From Chrysochromulina tobinii (taxonomy: Eukaryota; Haptophyta; Prymnesiales; Chrysochromulinaceae): 48,791 nt of DNA. Numbering within the stretch: position 1 is the first letter of the stretch; each line of letters begins with the position of its first letter. Below, piece by piece: positions 9,449 through 19,600 of this stretch. Made by a program: the position numbers and the translations under genes. Where the stretch lies: contig JWZX01003146.1 of assembly GCA_001275005.1 (NCBI GenBank), positions 1-48,791 of the forward strand. The letters run 5' to 3'. The notes beneath the pieces are model-generated. The model saw only the letters and a list, made by a program, of their open reading frames with translations, made no database searches and had not been told where the DNA came from.

Positions 9449-9459
9449 TGGCTCCTTTG
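9449..9459 (+). repeat. Left target-site duplication of the retrotransposon (TGGCTCCTTTG)
   Basis: TGGCTCCTTTG occurs here and again, identical and in the same orientation, at 21071-21081, immediately outside the right end of the element. The left copy ends where the GAGT tract starts, and the right copy starts where the ACTC tract stops. This is the expected footprint of target-primed insertion. The perfect match suggests a fairly recent event. Confidence 0.85.
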
Positions 9460-9501
9460 AGTGAGTTGTGAGTGAGTGAGTGAGTGAGTGAGTGAGTGAG
9501 T
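9460..9501 (+). repeat. Left-terminal (GAGT)n tract of the retrotransposon
   Basis: About ten GAGT units, interrupted once near the start by an extra TGT, form the first ~42 bases of the element. They are the reverse complement of the (ACTC)n tract at the right end (21053-21070), so the element has short inverted simple-sequence termini. The flanking 11-bp duplication shows that the tract arrived with the element and was not part of the target. Confidence 0.85.
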
Positions 9502-9612
9502 TCGAATGTCGGGCGTCTTGCTCGCGTCGGCTCCTCCCCTTACGGTAACTCAGAAAAATAGCGCGCGCGGCGCGACTGGCGCAACGTACGTCCAGGCAGA
9601 CACACACAACCA

Positions 9613-9827
9613 GGCAGCATCACGACGCCCACGCAAGCCAACGCTGCCCCGCCCGCATGCAGCGGAAAGAAAAAGGGGGGTCCAACAGGTCAACGTCACC
9701 ATGCAGGACTCCATGCGGCTATTGTCTACGGTGACACAGACGGGCGACAAGCAGATCGGCAGCACCACGATGCCCCCGCAAGCCAACGCTGCGGCGCCCG
9801 CATGCAGTGAAGAAGAAAAAGAGGGGC
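9613..9827 (+). repeat. Imperfect tandem repeat in the retrotransposon 5' leader, offset 145 bp
   Basis: A segment at about 9613-9680 returns at about 9758-9827. The shared core includes CAAGCCAACGCTG (9634 and 9779) and GCCCGCATGCAG. The offset of 145 bp is not a multiple of three, so the two copies are read in different frames by the long open frame. A further shared block, GTCAACGTCACC, occurs at 9689 and 9901. Repeats of this kind are found in promoter-bearing 5' UTRs of some LINEs; promoter activity here is inference. Confidence 0.7.
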
Positions 9828-9873
9828 TAGACATCTGCAGACAACACGCCTTTTTGGCAGGGCTCAAAAGACG

Positions 9874-10668
9874 ATGGACAAGAACCACGCGCGCGCATAC
9901 GTCAACGTCACCACAAACCAGGCAGCACACTCCATCGGCAGACTACGCTTCGAGCTCAACAAGCTCGCCGCGCTGGGCAACCCGCAGACAGCCGCACACG
10001 CCATCCGGCTGCTCAAATGGGCAGCAGCGCAGCAGCAGCGACGTCTCGCAAAGAAGATTGCCCAATCTGACGCGCGCGACGTCACAGCACGCGCCGCTGC
10101 ACAAAATGACGATGATCAGAACGATGACGACAAGATTGATTGCGAAAATGAACATGACGATGATTGCGATTACAGCAACGATTGCGACCACCAGCAGCGA
10201 CTGCCCACGCAGCTCAAAGCGTTACCCCGCGCCGGAGCCGAGGCGCGAGCCCGCTGGGCCCTCGCCCGCGCCAGCGGCGCACTGTACAAGAATACGTGCG
10301 GCACGGGCAACGCAGCCGGCACTGCCGAAGCCCTCCGAATTTGGAACCACATCTCCGTCGTCTGCTGCCGAGTCGACTGCCACGCACTCGTCGACCTCAA
10401 GGCGGCACGCCGCCAAGCCCGCGCCCAAGGCAGAGCAAACTTCATCCCTGGAGACGGGTGCGCGGGACCGTTCTGCTCCGCTGATCACCGACGAAACCGC
10501 TTTGCAAACCGGCAGCTCGCCCAAGCCGACCAGATCGACCGCGGAGAAAGACTGCTGGCCCGCTGGCCCACCGACCGAATGGACAAGGAAATCTACGTGT
10601 ACAACAACGAGCACGCGAACACAAGAGCAGCCGAAGCCCGACAAACCGCCAAACGCCCGACTGCCTAA
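9874..10668 (+). CDS. Putative ORF1 protein of the retrotransposon
   Basis: 264 aa from an ATG in strong context (ACGATGGAC), in a different frame from the long ORF2 frame. In this frame most codons end in C or G, amino acids are balanced, and helix-like stretches appear (RLRFELNKLAAL, then AIRLLKWAAAQQQRRLAKKI). In the overlapping long frame the same DNA gives a Ser/Thr/Arg/Pro-rich string typical of an off-frame shadow. A central acidic stretch (NDDDQNDDDKIDCENEHDDD) is followed by a Cys/His-containing half with VVCCRVDCH and GCAGPFC. No known domain is recognised; LINE ORF1 products usually bind RNA and package it, which I infer only by position. The TAA stop (10666-10668) is followed after 4 nt by an ATG of the ORF2 frame. 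Confidence 0.65.
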   Translation: MDKNHARAYVNVTTNQAAHSIGRLRFELNKLAALGNPQTAAHAIRLLKWAAAQQQRRLAKKIAQSDARDVTARAAAQNDDDQNDDDKIDCENEHDDDCDYSNDCDHQQRLPTQLKALPRAGAEARARWALARASGALYKNTCGTGNAAGTAEALRIWNHISVVCCRVDCHALVDLKAARRQARAQGRANFIPGDGCAGPFCSADHRRNRFANRQLAQADQIDRGERLLARWPTDRMDKEIYVYNNEHANTRAAEARQTAKRPTA

Positions 10669-10672
10669 TCCC

Positions 10673-13600
10673 ATGAGAGCGATACTGATTGCAGCGACGA
10701 TCATGATGACGACAATGATGACGATGACGATAATGACAACTGCAATCATGATGATAGATTCGAGTACCAAAACTAATGACCCGAGTACCATGACCCGAGT
10801 ACCAAAGACGATGATGAGAGTGAAGAACAACTTGACTGTGATGAGTAGCCTCGACCTCACCACTGACAACGATTCTCCAAAGCCCATCAAGTTGATGAAC
10901 CCATCGGATCTCACGACAATGAAAGAGATGAACCTGATTGCGACGACGATTATGATGATGATGATGATGACAGCAGGTGACAGCGACGGAGCCGAAGGCA
11001 CGAACGGCACCGCGAACGACGGCAACAGCAACGACGCCGGCGACAGCGGAAACAAAGGAGGCGCCGATGGCGACAGCGCCGGCGGCAGCAAGGGCAGCGA
11101 CGGCAGCGGCAACGGCAGCGGCGGCAAAGGCGGCGGCAGCGGCGGCAACCCCGGCGGCAGCGGCGGCAACCCCGGCGGCGGCGGCGACAACCCCGGCGGC
11201 AGCGGCGACAACCCCGGCGGCAGCGGAGACAACCCCGACGACGACGACGAAGCGGATGGCGAAGCCGATGGCGGAGACGAGCCCACCGACGAGAATGCTG
11301 ACAAGGACGACACGAAGGACATCCCAAGACATCGATGGGAAGAGACGTATAGCCCATCATGGACGAACCCACCCACAACGCACGTCGACCAACAAGAAAG
11401 GCAAGCCATGCTAGCTGCGCTGGAGATCCAACGCCTACTTCACGGAGCAGCCGCGCGCGCCCGGCTCCTGGTACGCGCCGACGAACGAGAGCCGAATATA
11501 GACTGGCCACCGAACAATTGCACTGCCGATCAACTCCAAGTACTTGAAGAGACAGCCATCAAGTCCATCTACACGTTCGCGAGCAGCCCTGAGAAGATCA
11601 ACGAGAAAGAGCTGACCACCATCTTGGACTACATCACACGAGCTGAAGAGATACAAGAGATCGACAACATCAACTTATCCTACATCATCACGGAGAATAC
11701 GTCAAACTTCCTGTACCAGTGGATGATACGACACAGCGGCACGTACCCAAGACAACAAGTACGGAAGGGACTCAGGACGCTGGCCGTAAAGGTCGCGGAG
11801 GCGGAGACCAAGGCAGAGCAAGACCGCATCGTCTACGCACGGCTAGCCCAACACGCAGAAGAAGACGGCGAGCACGAGCACAGCTACTACAAGTTGGTCG
11901 CCACCAACGTCAACGGTCGACTACGTCTCAAAGATCGTGAACACCTTCTTCAACAAGACGATGAGACGCTCGATGACGAGGCCGTTCGAGGCGATCAGAC
12001 AATGCAAAGGGAACCCGACTGCGCCCTCTCAACAATCTTAGGCTGGCTGCAAGACCCGACGTCGAACGTAGCGGGCGTGTGGGCCGTCGAGACGCACCTC
12101 AACGACAAGGACGCGGACGAAATCATCGACCACCTGAGCACTTTCCATCCGGCCATCGGCATGCTAGTCTCGATCAAGATCAAAGAGGACTCTAGCGCCG
12201 GGCTTGCTTTTCTGTACCGCGTCGACGTTCTTGAACCCCTCACGCCCCTGCAGCCTCCCTTTGCATTCCACACCGCAGATGGGCATCTACATCCAAAGCC
12301 AGACCGCCTGCCCAAACCTCGACCCGAGAATGACCGACTTGTAAGACACGTATGGCATGGCCGCCTCGCCGATATCAGACTAAAGTGGAGCCGCGACTCG
12401 ACCGAGATGATCACTACGGGCGTCTACGTGCCGCAAGTCAATCGCGAGGCCGACAACATCCTGTGGTTCGAGATGGCTACCCAAGATTGGAGCACGTACA
12501 ACGCTCTCCGAGGTGCACAGGGCGACTTCAACGCGACGCCACGCTACACAGGGAAGAAGCCCCAGACGGCGCAGAAGCAGGCGAATCAACGGCTCGATCA
12601 ACTCCTAGCGACGACAAAATCCGAGCCGATCGGCGACTTGGCTCAATGGACTCACCAACAACCTGTAGGGACGGCCGGACAAGCACCCGATGCCAGAGGC
12701 GTTACAAGAACCACCATCGACCTCAACGTCATCGGCGAGGCGCTTGCACCGCGCTTGAAGGCCTGCGATGTGATGCCCAAGACGAGCGGCGACAAGAGTT
12801 TTCACAGGTCGGTGGGCTACTACTACAAGGTCAGAGGCCAGGAACCAACGAAGGCACAAGTGGCGCGCCCCAGCACCATCGACAAGATCGGCAAGTCAAA
12901 AAAGGAAATCGAAAGCGAGACGCCAACAGGCTGGAAACTGTGGATCGACCTGATGCCCATCGCCGTGAAAGACGCCGCCTGTCTGCTGAACGGCATAGCG
13001 CCAGGAGAGCACATCAGGCCGGACCTGGTCGCAGCAGCATTCTCAAGGTCGAACCCGGTCACCGCCATCGCCGTATTCAAGTACCACATCATGGAGACTG
13101 CCCTCGACCTTCAACGCGAGAAAGCGGGCAAGGGCATCAAGCAGACGACGAAGACAGAATATCTACGAGGACTCGAAGAAAAATGGATTAAGATGATCTC
13201 GACGGTCAATGCGCTGCCCGAGGACGACAAGAGCTTCGACAAGCATGCGGAGGTCAGGCCGGAGTACGAAGCCTCCTTCAAGATGAGAGAGATACCGAGA
13301 GCGATCGTCAAGCTCCCCGAGCTCAACCTGAACAACAAGGCGCGCAAGGCCCGCGAGATGGCACTCGTCGAGAAGGCCTACAATGCTGCCGTCGAAAAGT
13401 ACTCGAGGCGACTCAACGACGCCACGCTCGACCTGCTCGCAGAGGAGATGGAGGAGCTCTCGGAAAAGACCGAGGCAAGAGGCGGGTTCCAGCACGAGGC
13501 GTGGCGCCTAGCCAAGGAGCACTCGATCGCAGCGCGCACCAAGTCCTTCCAACCGAGGCACGCGTCCGGCATCAACACGCTGCAGCTCGATGAGAGTGCC

Positions 13601-16600
13601 AAGAAGGGCGAAAGCCCGACGGTATCGGGCGACAAGTTTCGGGTACTCCTCGCCAACAGATACGCAGCGAAACAGGCCGCGCGCCCCGGCCACCCCGGCC
13701 CATGGCTGCACCTCGCCGACGCCGTGAATCTCTTGCACCCCCAGCACGCAGACATCAGTACTGATTCGTCGGCCGAAGATGGGATTCGCTACGACCACCC
13801 CTCCCTGAAATCCGTGATTGAGACCGGAGCGTGCCCGGCCCGCGCTCAAATCCAGCACGCGACCGAGATTGAGTCCATCATGATTGCCCTCGACCATATG
13901 CAGAGCAGCCTCGAAGCAGATACGCGCAGAACTTTTGAAGCGTTTGATTCGCAGATCAACAGAGTCAAGATGAACATGGCCACTGGCACGGACAAGTTTC
14001 ACGCCTACTTCATCCGCAAAGGAGGAGCGCTGGGAAAGAAGGTGTACAAGTACCTGCTCTCAAGGCTCTACGAAGCTGAGATGATGGACAAGGCAGGCCT
14101 GACCTGGCAGATTGCAATGGCGCTCAAGGCCAAGCGCAACCCGCACACAGTCAAAGGCTACCGCGACATTATGGTCAGCTCGCACGACTGGAAGATCATC
14201 ACGGGATGCATGGGGAGCCAATACCAAAGGTGCGTCGAGCGCCGCCGTCCAAGTGAACAGATCGCCTACGAGAGTGGAACCTCGAGTTCGTGCACTCGGA
14301 TCACACTCGGTCACCGCGCGCGCACGACTTTGGCAATGCACCAAAGAGAAAGGCGAGCTGAGTTTATGTCCGACTTTAGTTCATTCTTCCCGAGCATCAT
14401 CCACAAGGTCGTTTTCGAAGCAGAGCGACGAGTCGGAGCCCAACGGAGTCACACGAGGATGCTTTGGGCAACGCACGCGAGAGTAGTCGCGTCGATCCGC
14501 ACGGCCTCAGGCATGACGCCAACGAGACCAATCAACCGAGGCGTCGGCCAAGGCTGCAAACTGGGCGGCCCCCGATCACTAATCGTCACCCTACCCATCA
14601 TCGAGCTTCAACGGCAATGCGTTCCGGCACAGAAGCTTATCGCCCCCAAAGGATTTGGCAGGCACGGTTGTACAAGTTGGATGAGCGACGACCAAACCTC
14701 CGACCCACCGCCTTTTGACAGTCTTGTACAGCTCGCAATCGATGTCTTCATGCACGGCGCCGAGCTTTGCGCCCAACTCCAAGTAGATCATGAAGCAGAA
14801 GCAGCCGACAAGACGAGCGCGAAGCTCTCGCACTACAAGGACAGAGGCACGGTCTGCACCGACGACGAGACAAACTTTGTGCACGTCATCAAGCAAGCAG
14901 GTCGACTCGCACAGCGACCACTCGCAAGATGCCAAGAGTACAAGCAGATAGGCACAGAGAGCACCCATGGCACCAACTTTAGCGCCATCGTCAAGAGGAC
15001 CACGGACAACATCATCGCTCTGATCACGCACGTCTCCAAGCTCGGCGTCACCAATGCGGAGCACGACATCCGGATGGCCAATTCCATCATCTTTGGGACG
15101 CTCTCTTTCCCAAGCCGAGGTACGCCCTTCCCCGCACGTGACTTGGAGCGAATCTCAACTGCCTGCCGACAGGTGCTTGTCAACCACGGCCATCTCAACA
15201 AGTCCGAGCCGGCCGCGATCAATTTTGCCCCGCGCAGTGCAGGAGGACGCGAACAAGTCGTTCCGCAGGCAGTGGCCGATGCATCGCTCGTCACGCAGAC
15301 CTTGTTGCTCCTCAACAACGCCGATGGAGATCGCGACAAGGCGGCCATCGAGAGCCTCTTCTTCGTCAACGCGTGCGCCTTTGGATGGACGAGCACCATC
15401 GAGGAGCCAAACCCGATCGATTTCGACGTAACCGAGGTACAAGATCTCCTACTCGAGGCGCTGCCGTGGGACGCGTTCCAGCTCGCGTTGATCCGCCTCG
15501 AACTACGCATCAGCAAAACTACGCGAGACAGCCAGAGCGCATGCTCACTGCGAGCGCACGTGCCTGCAGACGCCATCCCGCCCGAGGAGAAGCTCGTCCA
15601 CTGGAACGAGGCGGACAACTCCAATCTCAGGTCCCCGCGCATCGAGCCCGGTGGCAGGCCACCATTGATGCCCCGATGGCCACGATCCCGGCGATTGTGC
15701 TTCTTAGGGTTGCACAGGTTTGACCAGCTGCTGCTAGGAGTACGACAACCGTTCAAGAGGCCAACGAAGAACGAGCAGTCGAGCCGCGGCGAAGGATTCG
15801 CTCACGACGGCTACAAATACTTGGAGCCCGAAGGACGAGCCCATGGGTGGTACCCGTACTACGCCAACGACCCGACCGTGTCCGACCTGTTCCTGCACGA
15901 CCAAGACTCTCTCTCGGCGATCGACGAAACCACGATGCGCGACTACCACGTCACGGTCCGATTCAAATCGTTCACGACGCTAACCGCAGAGCTTCGAGAA
16001 CGTCACGTGCACCTAGATCAAGAAGACCGGAGAAATCTCTCGGCGCTCTGCGAGATCTTCAAAGCTGCGCACCGCTACGAACAAGGCACGAACGACCTTA
16101 TCGACGCGATCCATGCGTTCGCGCACAAGGCGGCCACAGCGATGCTCGAGAGGGACCAGGAAATGCTCGAGAACATCGCAGAGTTTGCCCAACAGCAAGC
16201 AGGGCAACGACTCGGCGACAAGTTCGTCTTCATCGGCCGCAAGTTACGAGCTCAACGACCGCGCGAGGAAATGTTGGAGCAGATCAGGAAGAGCGAGGAG
16301 GTCACCGAGCACACGGACGAGCACGTCTACGAAACACAGCGTGAGTACAGCGAGCAGCACACGTACGAGTATCTGAGCAGGGAGGCCATCATTGACATCG
16401 CCACCAAGTACGAGAATGCGTGGGAGCATGAGAGGAAGACGTTGCCAAGGGACCTTGTCAAGTACCTCAAAACAGGAAGCCTGCACACTGCCGCCGAGTG
16501 CATCGCCGCGCTCCAGGAATCTGACCTACGCGGTACTCAGGCCCGTTCGTTCGCAGAGCACCTGCAACAGCTGGACGCGAGCGGCACGAGACCTGATCTC

Positions 16601-19600
16601 AAGGAACGGCACGGAGCACTTGACGATGAGGCGACCGCAAGAGCGATCATCGCCACTACCGAGGAGCTCATCGGCACGTGGGCGCCGAGCCAGTGGCACG
16701 CGGGAGAATCGCCGGCGGAGACTCAGCTGGTACAAGACCGCACCCGCCTCCAGCGCACATGGCGCCGACCAAGAAGGCAGACGTACGTTCGGGGCGGCAT
16801 TGATGATCGAGGGAAGCACACCCTCTCCCTCGAGCCCTCGAAGCAGGACAAGGCGCACGCTCGACGATTCTTCATGCCTCTCAACCCGTACTCGCACACG
16901 GATTCGTGCTACAGGGCGGTCAACGCATCGGGCGGTCTCCTCTTCAAGAACTCGACGAGCATCTATGACTGCATCAACCCCCAGGTATGCTGCACGCCTC
17001 TCCTTGCCATATTCACCCGCGTACGCAAACTCGAAGACGGCACAGGTATCAAGGTCGTCGACTGGACGGGGGAGGAGATCACGGTCAAGATCCTTGACAA
17101 GGAGAAACTCAAGATGAACGCCGACCAGGACCGCGAACTTCTTCAACGACTCGCTCCAATGGAAGACCAGCGCAAGTACACGGCGGTGTGGTTTGGAGAC
17201 GGCGGGCGGAAGGGCGCTGACGGGGCACTGGACAGGCGCGTCTCTTGGGGCGCTGTCGTCGTATGGAAATCGTGCGGCACGCTGATGCGCAACTACCACC
17301 TTGGCGCGTTGCATCCCGAGTGCGACATCCAACACGGAGAGCTCATGCAGATCTACAAGTCCACGGAGTTTTGCATCGAGCAGCTTCGACAAGGAGAAAC
17401 GGTACGGATGCTGTGCGGCTCTGACTCCCAAACCTGCGCAGATGACGTCGAGGCAGCACGATCGGCACGGAACCACCGAGACTTGCACGACTACGATGCG
17501 AGCATCATGGTCGAGACTATCGTCCACAACATCATGACGATCGAGTCGAAAGGCGGCATCTGGGACCTGTTCCGAGTGCCCGGCCACTCGTACACGCCCA
17601 ACGTCATCGCGGACGCGCTAGCGACGGCAGCCCAAACATGTCAACAGTTCAGCCAGGAGGTCGAGATGAAGACGGACCGGGCTTTCGTCGTGCTCTGCGA
17701 CCGCACGGAAGATCAACCTTTCTGGCTGCAGTACGACAAGGGCGCCAAGATGTTCCGATACCTACGTCTTCGAGGTCAACAACGCAGAGTCGAACGAGAA
17801 CTACGAGAATTCCACGCCAAGCACGCCAAGAATCTCATCGCCCAGACCAAGCAGGATCAGGCCTTCAACCTCATCGAGATCATCAAGATGAGGCTGAAGA
17901 GCTCTTACGGAGTCCCGCTCTCGAGAGCGATGCTCGACCGACGAGCCCTTGCCCTAGCCCAAGAACAACTAGAACACGAACGGATCGAAATGCAGAAGAA
18001 GCTCGACACGATCATCTACCCGATCCTCAACTACGACGCCCTCCCAAGCCTTGGCATCAAGATGGACGCGCCGCGATGGACGACCGCGGTCGAGCAGTTT
18101 GTGGCAGAACCTTGGCTCACGAGATCAGCGACCAGGTTCAACGTGTCGTTCCAATTCGCCAACACCGCCCTCCGCACGGATGCCAGCGTCATCCCGGGCG
18201 TTACGGTGTGCCCCTTGTGCAAAAGAGATGTGAGCCCAACGGTATGGCACTTGATGACCGAGTGCACGCTGAAGACGTGCGAGCTTAACATGCCGCACCT
18301 CCCGCCAAGAGTACCTTTAACGACGACTGCCCAAGACCCAACGTCCACAGACGACGAAGCGACAGCCCCTTCGGCGAAAGTGGCCAGAGGAAGCAACGCG
18401 TACCTGGCCCAGGAGATCTTGTGGACGCTGCGAGAATTCCGACCTGCAGGCGAAGCTTGGCCAACAGACCTGCTGGAGCCGAACGAGAAAAACACCTTCC
18501 TGAAGGAGTTCAACAGGGCCTGCACGACGCTCGAGCTCTCGTGCCAGAGCCGCCAGCACGATGAGGATCGAGGAGTACCGCCGGTACTGGACAATGACGG
18601 CGAGATCGCCAAGTTTGACACGCTCCGCTTCCTCGCTTGCCACCTACCTCGCGATCCGCTCGCGTCGGTCTTCAAGATGCCCAAGGACGAGGAGGGCAAG
18701 GTGAACAAGAACCAGGCCGAAGAAATGCACGAGAAGAAGAAGACGTTCTTCGAAGTGTGGGAGCGACTACACCAGCTGATAGTCGAGGCCATCAACCAAG
18801 CGAAGGCCAAGTACAACCGCATGAGCGCGGCAAGCCGTGCAGCATCCCGAGAAGACGATCAAGCACCACAATTCCGAGAGACGAACGCCTACCAGATCAA
18901 CGAGACGACGCCAGCACGAGCCGAACGAGCACAAGCACAACGGAGCCATCGAGATGAACGGAATGAAAGGCGGAGCGCTGCCGACCTCCTCGAGCTGAAC
19001 AAGAAGAACGAGATGCAGAAGAAAGGCAACCACTTCAACAAGGTCGTCGCCACGTCCCAGATCGGCCACATGTTACAAGCAAGGATCGACGGGCACGTGA
19101 CGCTCTCGCAGCCCTTCGTGCTACCAGCGAATCTGACTTTTGTCGAACGGACATCGAGATGGACGCGAATGGCTGAACCCACCGGCGCAGGAGAAGAAGA
19201 AGAACACGAAGACGCGATGGAAGTAGACTCAACAAGGAACTCAAGCAGACTATCTTACGATGCAGACGACGATTCGAGCAGACGACAATCCGAAGGGAGC
19301 TCCCTGGTCAGCTCGAGGGCGGTGACGCCGCCACCGAACTCTTGGGGAGCATTGGCAGATGATGACGAGGGCAGCTACAGCGGAATTTACGACGAAGGCA
19401 GTGACATGAGCGGCAAAGGCAAGACCAGTGACGTCCCGGGCGACGATGGCGGCAAAGGCGGCAGCAGCGAGCTTCAAGGCAGCGACGGCGGCAAGGGCGG
19501 CAACAACAGACGAGGGAGCGGCAAGGGCAAAGGCGGCGATAGTGGAACCCATGGCGGTAAGCACGGCGACAGGAGTAGCGGCAGTGGGCTCAGAGGCAGA

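Noticed and set aside
9501-9512. GTTCGAAT-like string resembling a tRNA T-loop at the LINE left end
   Set aside because: No acceptor, D or anticodon stems can be formed around it.
10222-11409. 395-residue antisense frame with hydrophobic Ile/Val runs across the start of ORF2
   Set aside because: The hydrophobic runs are the complement of (GAT/GAC)n acidic repeats and the rest is complement of Gly/Ser repeats; no membrane family is recognisable.
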